Shown in pieces: positions 9,960 to 21,461 of a stretch of DNA of 64,000 bases. The stretch spans positions 2,502,501 through 2,566,500 of the forward strand of contig CM072342.1 of NCBI GenBank assembly GCA_036874045.1, in the 5' to 3' direction. The notes beneath the pieces were generated by a model, which made no database searches, had not been told where the DNA came from, and saw only the letters and a list, made by a program, of their open reading frames with translations. Within the stretch, counting starts at the first letter, position 1, and each line of letters opens with the position of its first letter. The translations under genes were made by a program, and so were the position numbers. This DNA comes from Cymodocea nodosa (lineage: Eukaryota; Streptophyta; Magnoliopsida; Alismatales; Cymodoceaceae).

Positions 9960-12744
9960 TATCAGTTGATAATTGCATTGCTTTTATTATCTTATGCTAA
10001 CGAAAATATCATGTGATGGGAATGGAAAGTTATATGACTTAAGGATGAACATAAAGCAGGGATTCCAAAAGTAAATATCATGTGATGTGTATGGAGAGTT
10101 TTAAGGACGAACATAAAAGCAGGAGTTCCAAAAGTTGATAACAATGTAGATAAGTTTCTAAGAGGTACTGCTATAACCATAACTATCTTCTGTCCTTGTC
10201 AAATACTTATTTCCATTTCATTTGTTATTTTGTTTTTGACCATAACCTTCAATTGATTCAAATACTAAGTCTATGTTTGAAAATATTTCTTGATCTGCAG
10301 CTTGTAATGAGAATATGAGCCTTGGTTTAATGGTGATGTGACTCCATTGTGACCTGGAGATTACAAGTTTCAATCTTAATAACATTTCCATATGGGTAAG
10401 ATTGCATACAAATTGAACTTTCCGTTGACTCCATGATTGCAGTAGTTTCATAGTTTTTCCCTTTTTAGCTTATAACAAAAAGTGTCTATTCTAGAAAAGC
10501 TTATTTTATCTCTTTTCTGTTAGCAATTTTCAAGTTCAAATTTATAAAAAATAGCTTTCTGTGTCAAAATGTGCCGCACAAGAAAACTTGTTTGGATTGC
10601 TTTTCTGAAAAAAGGTACTTTCTATCAAAAGCTACAGTTCTATGAGTGGTTTCAAAGTTCAAACGCATCTTCAAAATTGTTGCCTTCTAGCTACAAGCCT
10701 GCACCCTCAACTTTATCAGCATTTTGTCCCTTCTTAATTAGGTTTCTAATCTCAAGTTTTTCTGTTTATTTAGCTCATTGTGGTTTGTATACTACAGTCT
10801 TTGTGATGTTGCTTGCAAGAGGGTTAACTTCTTCTTAATTGTAGTTGTAAGATCAGAACAATGGCTTCACCTGAGAGGGGCCATCGGAAAATCCAGGGCA
10901 AAGAATCAGGAGGAGGAGGTGAAACAGAAAACCTTCTATTCATTGTCGGAATGGAAGGATTTTGGAGCAAAACGTGCATGCACATGCGCGCACGCACACA
11001 CACACACAACCGATACAACCGTACCCATATATGAAGATCATGAAAAACAAAGGGGCAAATTATATGATAACCCCTCAAAAATGGAAAAGTTATATATTAG
11101 TCCCTATTGTGGTAAATCACGGTTTCACCAAGTTTCCGTTCTTTTTAATAATTTAATTGTTCTTGTTTTTAGCAGTAGTAGGCATCTAAGGAATTCTTGG
11201 CAGTTCATTCACGGGTCACTGATTGATTACACAAGGAATTTGCAATATGGTTATTAGACCTTGCTGGTGGTATTCATTTTTGCTTATTCAATTGGACTTT
11301 ATTCTTTTGAACAACAATGCAGAAATTTATTCTATTGAAAACATGGACCAGAGTGGAGAAAGAGCAACAATACGTTTCAGGAACATAAGCAACAGGAAGA
11401 GATATATGGGATTGGGTACCCACGACTAACTAAAGATTCCATTGAAGGACGTGGAGAACCACTACAAAAGAAAACACTGGAACGAGAAAATGTGTCCATA
11501 GTCCCCCCGTGATTCTCCATGTTGCCATTTTTTCCCTTCTGTTTGGAAATAAAAATTGCATCCGTTTGTGAAACAGAAATAACTTTGCTTTTTTCATAAT
11601 GGTAATGTTATTAAAATTTAAGCTGAAGATCTCCTTTCCTAGTGATAGTATCTTCATGCAAAGCACCTGCCTAGAAGATTTGTTATGTACAATAATATGA
11701 ACAAGTGAAATATTGGTTATACCACCCTGACATTTCACAGAAATCGCCAACAATGGCGGATAGCGGTGGCACCCTCAATCAATCTCTTGATGGTGAACCA
11801 TCGATTGTGGATTATCCAATTGCCGTTTACGCAAGTCAGGGGACTTGGTAAGATGCAAGTGCCTGATAATTATTCTTCAGGATTTTTCTGTATTACTGGA
11901 GACCATGCATATGATGAAAAGCCTATTCCTAATCTTCTCTATCAATTTTTATCCCCTTGTTCATTTTGTCTTTCAGATTGTTATACCTCCGGTACCATCT
12001 TTTTTCCGTGCAAGGGATGATAATCATTCATTGGGAGTAACAGTTCTACATTTCTGTTCGCTTGGAGATTGCCAACGAGAACGGATGGAGAATTGCTGGG
12101 GAGAATGCATGTTGAGATGCAAGAATATTGCAGAACTTTCACCTGCCACATGAATCCGAGGCACTTGAGGGATATTTGTCTGATGGACGCATGGATCTCA
12201 GACACACTGCGTGGGATGCTGGGTCGTGTTGTGAGCATCGAATATGCGGTAGAGATCAAATTTTTCGTCCATGGAATAAAATTATCGATAGAATTTTTTG
12301 ATTTATCAGCCATCAGATTTATTACTTGTAACCTTGGTTGGCTCTTCTTAGCAAAGATATTATCATCTGAGTGGCGTTTCCAAGAAAATTATGGTTAGCC
12401 ACGCACTAAACTTTCTTTTTTTCACTCAAAGATGTTATGGGTATTCTGTTTTTCTTATCAAAAATTTTCTTCATCTTATGGGATGTTCATTCATGATGAT
12501 GCAGTACCATGATTCCATGTTAAAACCAATCGGTGTGAACAGGTGTTTAGCATGTTATCTCGTCCTCACCCATTCAGGACGGGACCAATATCTATATCCA
12601 TTTTTTTTTATCTAATAGTCCTGGAAATGGGAAGATATTTAGAAGAATATTTGAAGGACCTTGAATACGATCATTTGAGGAAGACGATACAGAATATTTA
12701 CAAGAAAAATATCTTTTCTAGGACTGATACATGTTGATCCACTA

Positions 12745-12913
12745 CCCTAAACTAGTCATTTAGTTCTCATCCTGTAATATCGAGTGACTTCAAAGAATGG
12801 CATGATATGATTGCCATGTTTTGTGGATTAGCCTAAACTAGTTATTAGTTCTCATCCTGTAATATTGTGTGACTTGAAAGAATGGCGTGATATGATTACT
12901 CTGTTTTGTGGAC
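12745..12913. repeat. Two-copy direct repeat, 83 bp per unit
   Basis: Copies at 12745-12827 and 12831-12913 share CCTAAACTAG, TTAGTTCTCATCCTGTAATA, GAATGGC and TGATATGATT. They differ by about ten substitutions plus a small indel. This is a local tandem duplication old enough to have diverged. No open frame runs through it. Confidence 0.85.
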
Positions 12914-13089
12914 TTTTTTTAACTTGCCATCATCATAAAAGAAACGCCATCAAATTGATGGAACCAGACGATGACACATAACTGAAATTTAGTAGATAAA
13001 TTTCTTTAATAAAGGTATCGGAATTCTGAAATGAACAAAAGGCAAGAGCACATCTGTGTGGCTCATCATTCGTTCATGTGATGAAGCCG

Positions 13090-13580
13090 AATAGAAATTA
13101 GTAGATGCTAGAATAAATTAGAAAATTTGATTCGATTCAAATTCGCATATGTAAACTTGAACTTTTATTAAAAGAAAGGGTTCTGATAGATTGAATTCGA
13201 GTCTGAAATTTAAAATAAATAAATAAATTGGATTAAATTCGAATGCTAGTTGGTATATCCAATACGATAAATTTCAAATTTGAAAATAATAATAATTATA
13301 TATTTATATTTAATTTAAATTTGATAAAATCTGAATCCGAATTCAAATGTTAGTATAGCCGAAAATGATATTTTAGGTGCTTCAGATTTGTATACTTTGA
13401 ATTATTGTGGTTCGGATCAAATGCATATGTTTGAATGACTTTCGGATTTGGATCATATTCAAATACAAACGTTTTCCATTGAATTTGGATTTAGATATAT
13501 AAATTAATATCCATTCAAATTCAGATACAAATTTAGATATGGTTAACAAATTCAGATACTGCTAGATTTGTTTCATATTC
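13090..13580. repeat. Degenerate A+T-rich repeat tract
   Basis: Variants of ATTCGAATT, AAATTCGAAT, GATTTGGAT and ATTCAAATAC recur on both strands over about 500 bp, giving locally self-complementary sequence. It looks like an old, diverged repeat or transposon-derived spacer. I cannot assign a family. Confidence 0.5.
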
Positions 13581-14258
13581 GCTCCATTTACACTCCTAGA
13601 TATAACATCCCACACCATTCATATCATATGATGATTAGTTTTTTTGGTTATGGCAGTTTTTAAGTTTACTAAAATTCAAACTTTATTATGAATTATAAAC
13701 ACCACTATTTCTAATCAACTAAATTACTACAGTTAGTTAAAACACACGAATGGTATTACTTCTTCCATAATATTGGTATCAGATGCAGCCGATTACCGTA
13801 GGGCCCTATCAATCATGCATTTACTGTAGAACATCTCATTGTTGGCAGTCTTCCAAGCACTCTTTTCTTCTAGGTCATGCACGCAATGTAACACATCCTT
13901 TCGTTAATGCTTTTGCTTGCAGGACCTTAGCTTCTAATCTCAGATTCAACAAAGTAGGTTGAGAAAGAGGCACAACAAGCAAGACGGAAAGAACAAGGAG
14001 ATAGATCAAATGTAATAGTTCAATTGATTAGAATTTGAATCTTCACACCCAGAAGGGAGCTTAAAATAATTTCATTATAAAAAAAAATAGAGATGATCAG
14101 GAGGTGCTATATAATGCAGCATAGGGAACTGGATCCACAAAACAAGAAGTTAGGCTAAGAAAACACCATTCCTCAGCTGGAAGTAGAGATTGTCCTACAC
14201 TTATTGTTGAAATCATCACCACCTTCTGCTCATCTTTCACACCCAGAAGCTGAAATCA

Positions 14259-17200
14259 ATGTCGAGCCCTGTCGTGAGGGTGATTGTGCAAAGACGACAT
14301 GTATCCACACATAGCTGTGGCCTTTTTCCTTCTACCTCCCATCTAGAAGCTAATCTCTACCAAGATGACTGACCTCTTCAACTCTGTTTTTTTGGAACAT
14401 GTGTGGTCTCTCTACAGGTGCTGCTGGACAATGGACTTCTGAAGGTCACTCTTTCCAAACCTGGAGGGATGATCACCGGGATAAGCTACAATGGAGTGGA
14501 CAACTTGATGGAAGTCATCAACCGTCAAGGCAACAGAGGGTGGGTGAGGAGTGGTGAAGCTGTATTTTGTAAGGTGGTGGTTTGATCATATATATATATG
14601 GTAATCATGTTGACAGGTATTGGGATCTTGTTTGGAATAAGCCTGGGAATAGAAGAACATTTCAGAAGTGAGTAGTCCCAAGTGATTAATCTCTTCTCTG
14701 AAGTGCATAGCATGGCAATGTGGCATCTGATGCATGAACCCAAGAACTGCATGTCTGCCTCATTTGGCTGGTTTGCATCAATGATTAAGATCTATCGTGG
14801 GTAGTATTGCTTCATTTTGCTTTCTTTCTGCAGGATCCGTGGAACAAAATTCATGGTAATTGTAGAAGACGAGGATAAGGTGGAGCTTTCGTTTACAAGA
14901 ACATGGGATCCCTCCCAGAGAGGTGTTCCTCTGAGCATAGACAAAAGGTACGAAAGAATTTCAAAGCCTGCAGGGTCCAAATTTGATAACTTTGGTAATA
15001 TTGATGTCAGACACACGAAGCAAAAACATTTTCATTCATGGAAAGTGAAACATAAAATTCTATAAAAAAGGACAGAAAGCTAATCAAGGAAAAAAAATTA
15101 TAGCAAATGTAATCTAACAGAATAGAATATTTGCAAATTCTCGGTCCTTATCAGATGGCTCTGGTTCATGAGTCATTCAAAGGTGATCGTATTACAGAAA
15201 CAGCTTCAGGTAAGCTTACTACAATTTTTACTGGTCATCTCATTTTAAACATTCCATTTGAGTATGTATGTTTTTCATTTCTATTTCCATTCTTGTTTGA
15301 AACAAAAGCCATCAAGTAATTGCTAGCACGCATGCAGGTTTATAATGCGCCGAGGTTGCTGTGGATTGTACACTTATGCCATTTACGAACATTTAGAAGG
15401 ATGGCCTGACTTTGACATGGCAGAAACCAGAGTTGTTTTCAAGCTTCGGAAAGACAAGTAATGGTTTGATCGCATTCCTGTGAGAATTATTAACCATAAA
15501 ACCATGACTCGAACTCAGCAGCAGAAATCTAATGTTTCTTAGACTGACCAGGAAAACCATGGAATGCCGTTATGATGGTGTTGTAGATCTAGAACAACCC
15601 AAGCATTAAAGTTCAATATATTGGGCAATAATTATTTCAAGTTAGACGACCAATTTTATCCAGCAAATCCCAATTTGTTATTGTCATTTGATTTCAGGTT
15701 CCATTACATGGCAATATCGGACAATAGGCAGAGGATCATGCCCATGCCCGAAGACCGGTTACGACATCGAGGCAAGAAACTAGCATACCCTGAAGCCGTT
15801 CTATTGGTGAATCCAATCAATCCAGATCTCAAGGGAGAGGTAAGAACATACTTTGAGCTCTAATATACTAGCCACATTTACACGGCTACAGCCAAAGTTA
15901 TAAATGCACATTACAAGCATAAGGTTTGGTTCAAGAGAAAGAAGGTTTTCCTCTGATGTTGCTTGGTCAGGTTGACGATAAGTACCAGTACTCGGCCGAT
16001 GACATCGATAACAAAGTACATGGATGGATATGCTCTGATCCCCCAATGGGATTTTGGCAAATAACTCCAAGTGACGAGTTCAGAACTGGAGGCCCTCTCA
16101 AGCAGGATCTGGCCTCCCATACCGGTCCTATAACTCTTGCTGTAACTCCCAAATCATCTGCACTAGCACAATTTTTCTAAAATTGATCTTCAATTAAGTC
16201 GATTTCAATTTTTTGCATCAGAACAGTGGTTTTCTGATGCCTAGATGTCTAAATTATTCCTATAGATGTTTGTAAGTCGTCACTATTGTGGAGATGAGCT
16301 CATGCCCAAATTCAGGAACGGAGAATACTGGAAAAAAGTATTTGGTCCAATATTTGTTTACCTCAACAACTGCACTCAAGATGATGTAAAAAATCAGCTC
16401 TCTCTGTGGGAAGATGCGAAAACACAGGTTAGTTTATTAAGGTTCATGAGCATAACAAAAAAAGGCACCTTGTCGCAACTAGCAACTGGATTGCTGTTGA
16501 CCATGCTTTGCAACCTAATTTTCTTCATCTGTTTGCAGATGGAGCTTGAGGTTCAGAATTGGCCATACAGTTTTCTAGCTTCAGATGACTACCCCAGAGC
16601 TGAACGGAGAGGTTCTGTTAGGGGCAAACTATTAATTTGGGATAGGTAGATCGAAGATTCATTCTTCTGTAACATTTAACTCCATGGTCTTTTGAAATAT
16701 TTCGTAGATCGACTTGTTGGGTAAGCATGGAATTTGTTCCCATAAATGAGAACCTGAATTTAACAAGTAGAATATAAATAAATATTATAAGATGGTTAAG
16801 CCAGGGGATGATTCCTCTATTCAACGCTGAATGCAAATACTGAAGCAAAGAGAACATATGAATCGGTTCCTTTTAAATATTTTATCATTTGATGATTGAA
16901 AATTTACTCACATCAGGCACATCAAGGATGACAATATGCCAGCGAGGACAGGTTATATTGGTTTGGCTCTACCAGGAGAAGCAGGGTCCTGGCAAAGTGA
17001 ATGCAAGGTTTATTAAAAACACAACCACAGAATTCATTCCATTTTCACGCATATTATTGCCGAAAATTACCAATTGAAGTTCTTCATTGTGCATTTCTTT
17101 ATTCCAGGGGTATCAGTTTTGGACGAGAGCAGATGACGATGGCACATTCTGCATTGGCAACGTTAGAGTTGGGGATTATAATCTCTATGCATGGGTTCCC

Positions 17201-18626
17201 GGTTTTATAGGAGACTACAAATATAAGGAAACCATCACGATCACTTCAGGTTACCCATTTATCACCAAAAATAAGCATCCTCCTCATTGTCAGTTTTACT
17301 GCGAGAATAAGCATGGTCTAATTATACATTTGAAGCAGGATGTGATATCTTTTTGGACAATCTTGTGTATGAGCCTCCAAGAGATGGACCGACCTTATGG
17401 GAGATAGGCATCCCTGACCGATCTGCTGCAGAATTTTACGTTCCAGATCCTGATCCTAATTTCATTAACAAACTATACATCAATCACCCTGATAAGTTAC
17501 TGCTCATTTTAGATGTACTTTTCTTAGTCAGTTATTGGTTAGGTATGTTTATATGAGGAGGGTTGCCATATACAATTTGCTTAGATACTTATGAAAGAAG
17601 CAAAACTGTAAAATAAACCAGTGAATCTAGGAATTGAGCTTATCCACACTGACAACATCGTAAAACTCCAAAACCTTTAGTGTGTGTTATTGTTGAAGTG
17701 CAAAACCGAAGTATAACTGACATGCCAATGATCCACCACAATATAGCTTATCTATAATTTTTTTCCATTCTAGTTCTTGAAACAATCTCTTAAGAATTAC
17801 TTTGAGCTAAATTTTTCCATGATAGGTTCAGACAGTACGGACTATGGGAAAGATATGCAGATCTTTATCCAAATGATGATCTTGCATACACGGTTGGGAT
17901 TAGTGATTACAAACAAGACTGGTTCTTTGCACATGTCACCAGGTATATATCCTCTCTAGATTCCCATCGGTATTATTCCATTCCTGTTTGTTTTAGTGCC
18001 ACATAGCGATTCTTGTTTTTGGTATTCTGCTCGTTACCTTACATCATGTGTCTCTATATGTAAATAAGCCTGTAAGCATTCCCTAAGGTCGATTTCCTTG
18101 AATTGCAGGAAGAAGAAAGATGGTTCTGGTTCCTACCTACCAACGACATGGCAAATAAAATTTTACCTCGACAGCATAGATCAGATGAAGACCTATAAAT
18201 TACGATTAGCAATTGCCACTGCAGCAAATGCGGAACTGCAGGTGGGACACCCAACATTACCATCAACTTCAATTTAAAATACCAAGCTATCAACATATTC
18301 TTATAGCTTCTACAAGAAAGAAGCCGACAACACATTCGTTACACTATTACCTTGGCTAACTATCAGTTTTTTTCTTTAAGGTCCGGTTCAATGATCTGAA
18401 CGTGAAACCTGCGCACTTTATAACTGGGACATTTGGAGAGGATAACTCGATTGCAAGGCATGGCATACATGGACAGCACAGACTATTTAATGTGGATGTG
18501 AATGGCTCTTGGCTTGTGGAAGGTGACAACACAATCTTTCTTACCCAGTCGAGAAGCTCAAGCCCTTTCCAGGGGATCATGTATGATTACATACGCCTGG
18601 AAGGGCCCAAGTCGGACACAAACTAA
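14259..18626 (+). CDS. Rhamnogalacturonan (rhamnogalacturonate) lyase, polysaccharide lyase family 4
   Basis: The family cleaves the rhamnogalacturonan I backbone of pectin by beta-elimination during wall loosening and fruit softening. Fifteen exons join in frame to 638 residues: 14259-14300, 14418-14539, 14617-14667, 14834-14947, 15338-15457, 15698-15839, 15971-16141, 16266-16427, 16539-16645, 16917-17007, 17108-17249, 17339-17495, 17826-17942, 18109-18241, 18381-18626. Family signatures include YWDLVWN, VELSFTRTWDPS, YTYAIYEHLEGWPDF, FHYMAISDNRQR, HGWICSDPPMGFWQITPSDE, NLYAWVPGFIGDY, YEPPRDGPTLWEIGIPDR, and SIARHGIHG with FQGIMYDYIRLEGP at the C-terminal carbohydrate-binding-like domain. 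The order is N-terminal catalytic domain, fibronectin III-like middle (about 335-435) and C-terminal beta-sandwich. The start MSSPVVRVIV matches shorter plant family members and shows no signal peptide; an upstream exon cannot be excluded. All junctions are GT-AG and no coding damage is seen. Confidence 0.93.
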
Positions 18627-19219
18627 ATGCAAATCAACTAGCGATTTCTGTGATTCTATGTATTACTGAGTCCCATGTAATGAAAATCCCTTGAGAATTT
18701 CCTTTACTAGAAAAAGGCATATACTTACAGATTCTCCTACATGTGCAATAATAATCTTATATAAAACATTTAAAACTCTTCCAAAGATCTTAGTCCTAGC
18801 ACCCTTGAAATCAGAGATTTAAGATGCAGAATTTTCTGGTACACCGACAAGAACCCTACACCTGTATTCTGGATTAACCATTTATATTACGAAAGCATTG
18901 ATGCTATCAATTGGAATAACAAATACTCATATTTCCTGTAATTACTTGAATTTTGATGAGCGCAGAAACCACCACGATCAAAAAAAAAAAGGGCGTTGAC
19001 GTTATTTTCATTCCGATGCCATCCAAGCAGCAAGAGAATTTGAATAAAGAAGATCAACTTCGTGTATATAACAACCTTCACCCGATGGGCGGCGTGGTTT
19101 ATGGCACAATTCCCAATAAGAGAGGAAGAAGAAGAAAAAAATCCAATTTCACATGATACAAGAAGTCGAACCACAAAAAGCAACAACGGAAAGGATTACC
19201 CAACCTCTCCAATCCACCG
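18627..19219. other. Convergent 3' flanks of RG lyase and petM
   Basis: The region holds the 3' UTRs of two genes facing each other. It includes an A10 run at 18979-18991 and no credible open frame. Confidence 0.6.
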
Positions 19220-19579
19220 CTACTCAGCGTCCTCCAGTGTGGCTTCGATCCGCAGCAGCACGAATCCAACAGCAACCCCAACAAGGACGAGTCCGTTCAT
19301 GATGAAGGCGATGTTGAAAATTTCTTCTGAAGCACTGCAAGTGGAGGACAAGGCGCCCCCACCTCTCCCATGAGAGGAAACTTTCAAGGAGTCCAACACC
19401 TTGGCGAACTGCTGGTTAGTGCAAACCGGGAGTCCAAGTGCTGCCACCTTGTTGTGAGCCTTCAGACCACCGAAGGAACCCAACCCTTTGATGTGTGCGA
19501 CTTTGGTCCTCCTCCTCATGGTGGTGGCAGCAGCAGCTGTGGCAGCCGGAACCGTTGCGGAGGAGAGCATTGCCGCCAT
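19220..19579 (-). CDS. petM: Cytochrome b6f complex subunit 7 (PetM), chloroplast precursor
   Basis: PetM is a small single-span subunit of the thylakoid cytochrome b6f complex that carries electrons between photosystems II and I. In land plants it is nuclear encoded. The 119-residue frame starts at [10 protein letters not shown]. It has an alanine- and arginine-rich chloroplast transit region of about 84 residues, then the mature part beginning near [10 protein letters not shown], with a membrane span [14 protein letters not shown] (about 97-110) and the acidic tail [10 protein letters not shown]. This hydrophobic helix plus tail is the family signature. I chose the inner ATG at 19579 because the 25 extra in-frame upstream residues (CDCGYRGK...) do not look like a transit peptide. 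No intron is needed. Confidence 0.85.
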   Translation of the reverse strand: MAAMLSSATVPAATAAAATTMRRRTKVAHIKGLGSFGGLKAHNKVAALGLPVCTNQQFAKVLDSLKVSSHGRGGGALSSTCSASEEIFNIAFIMNGLVLVGVAVGFVLLRIEATLEDAE

Positions 19580-20356
19580 TTTCCCGCGATACCCACAATC
19601 ACAAACTGCGAATTTGAACCGTGAGAGGTGTTTTGATAAGAGGGAAGTGATCAAGTTTTGATCTTGGGAGACGTGAAGAAGAGACGTGGGCGTTACCTTT
19701 GTTGCCGTGGGCTTTTCCTTTCTTGTGTTGTTGTTGTTATTGTTGTGTGGCGGTGGTGTGGTGGGAGTGTGGAGGAGGGGTGGTCGTCAAGAAGAGGTTT
19801 TTATCGGATCGGGGAGGGAGAGGAGAGGATAAGGTGAGGAGGAGGTGAGTGGTTGGTGATACAGCTTATATCATCCTCTTGGCTTGTGGCTTGTGGCTTG
19901 TGGGTGGTGTGGTGGAGAGAAGAGATGGCAAGACCGTAATTTCCAACCAAAGTTCAGGAAAATGTTGAAGTGCAAAAGTTGAAACACATTTGCATGGAAA
20001 TCAAACCCCTTTTTTTTTTCCCTCCACGCATCTGTCATCGATCAAAGAACTATTTTCTTATTAACTGTAAATAATCCTTGAAACTGCAAATAGATTGAGA
20101 GTGATCATATATATATATAAAGTTTAACAGAAGAGAATGCCTATTTCATCTGTATCCAACTTTTGTTGACATCCAAAGGAAAGCTTGTATGTATCTTCGC
20201 TTGTTCCATCGAATTGCAAATCCGTCTGTATCCCTTTCTCAGACCCATTTCAAGGGGCTGTTGTTGCAGAGCACGTCTCTGTAGCTAATGGGTTCCAAAT
20301 CCAACCCCCGCTTGTATCATGCTTCCAAATCCACCTTGCTAGAAGAAGGGCAAACC
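19580..20356. other. petM promoter side and 3' flank of the first B3 gene
   Basis: The region upstream of petM is purine-rich on the + strand (GGGAGGGAGAGGAGAGG near 19812). That reads as the pyrimidine-rich leader often seen in photosynthesis genes when viewed from the minus strand. A GACGTGGGCG stretch near 19681 holds an ACGT core. No other gene is seen. Confidence 0.5.
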
Positions 20357-21461
20357 CTACTCCTTCGAGACGGAGAAGTTCACTTCGTCCTTCTCTATCG
20401 ACAGCATCTCGAACACGCACACATCGCCCAATCTCAAGTCGTTTGTGCTCCAAAAGCTCCCCCAACCATCACTGAAAAGGACGTCAGTGTACATTCCGCG
20501 TCGAACATGGCGGAAGGCCACGGGCCAACATCCCTTCGGAGTTAGGAGGACGGCACGTCGAACACCCGAGAGATCGTTCGACGCCAGGAACTTGCGGGGG
20601 ACGTGCTGCACGATTTTCGCTTGGCGTTTGATCAAAAAACCTAAACCCCGAATTTACGAGAATCGATTTGTACGTATGTATGGTCTTACCAAGTACTGTT
20701 TCGCGCAGAAATTGCTGCGCTTCAAAGTGACCTTGAAGTTGGATTCCGTCGGCACGGCCGAAAGGGAAGAGTTCTTGAGTCCTCGCGAGCGTCGACGTCC
20801 CCTGGAAGACGGACTTTCTTCGTCGTCGTCGTCTTCTTCTTCTTCCCCTGCGCGGCTCAACAACAGAGTAGAGCACAGAGGAACCACAAGCAGGAAACGA
20901 AAACCACAAGCAAAGAAATGGGGTAACGGCTGAGGGTCGGTCTTACTTACCATTTCGGTTCCGGGAAATCAATAGGCCTTCGTCGTCACCGACCCCGTGG
21001 TCTTCGTCCTTGATCCCAACGCCGACGGGCGGGTAGCGAACGTTGCACTGACTCGTATCGAAAACCGTAACGTGGAAAGCCGATCCTCCCTCGTAAAGAA
21101 ACAGCAAGAAGTAGCCGAAACGAATGCCATGGGCCAGGACGAAATCCCCCCACCCTTCTCCGAAACAATGGAATCCATTAACGTCCTTGTGCACCTTCAC
21201 CGTCCATGTCTTGCCCGTGGAACTCGTCAGCTCAGCTCTCTTCCACCCCTCTCCTCCAATAACATTCCTAGCAAATTTCGGTGGAATTCTCTGCAAAAAA
21301 CAATTACCCACTACTAGGAATTAAGAATAAGCCGCATAAACATCATATTTGATTTCTGCTATGCAACATCTCTCATCTCCGCAGAGAACCAGAGAGAGAG
21401 AGGGGAGGGGGAGTACCAGATTCCCTGAGAAGTCATCGAGCATGACCTTGAAGAATGCCAT
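20357..21461 (-). CDS. REM-type B3 transcription factor with two B3 domains
   Basis: B3 domains are plant DNA-binding folds; REM members are mostly nuclear regulators of reproductive development. Four minus-strand exons (21417-21461, 20951-21290, 20690-20847, 20605-20357) join in frame to 263 residues. Domain 1 (about 1-105) starts MAFFKVMLDDFSGNL in exon 1 and continues RIPPKFARNVI in exon 2, with FGYFLLFLYEGGSAFHVTVF. An acidic linker encoded by GAA/GAC triplets begins exon 3. Domain 2 starts NFKVTLKRSNFCAKQYL in exon 3 and continues HVPRKFLASNDLSG in exon 4, with GDVCVFEML near the end. Both domains are split by an intron at the same structural place, just before (R/H)(I/V)P, as usual in this family. 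The exon 4 acceptor at 20606 was chosen because it alone keeps frame and homology. A second B3 gene follows on the same strand. Confidence 0.85.

Larger units (their letters stand above)
9960..14258 (+). other. Unresolved region between PPR and RG-lyase genes
   Basis: The left part probably includes the PPR 3' UTR. Between 10861 and about 12260 there are short open stretches that look coding-like and lie near plausible splice sites: 10861 onward (MASPERGHRKIQG), 11322-11415 (ENMDQSGERATIRF), 11755-11848 (ending at GTAAGATG) and 11978-12151 (VIPPVPSFFRARDD). They do not join into one frame and I recognise no family, so this may be a decayed gene or a non-coding transcript. An 83-bp direct duplication lies at 12745-12913. 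From 13090 to 13580 the sequence consists of degenerate GATTCAAATTC / GAATTTGGAT-like units. Confidence 0.35.

Noticed and set aside
15152-15211. Extra exon of the RG lyase (YQMALVHESFKGDRITETA)
   Set aside because: It ends at a donor-like GGTAAGC, but the family sequence passes directly from SIDKR to FIMRRG, and including it breaks the known domain order.
20595-20640. In-frame extension of exon 4 of the two-B3 gene (IKRQAKIVQ)
   Set aside because: The acceptor at GTTTAG gives the wrong phase after exon 3. The acceptor at GTGCAG keeps frame and the B3 pattern.
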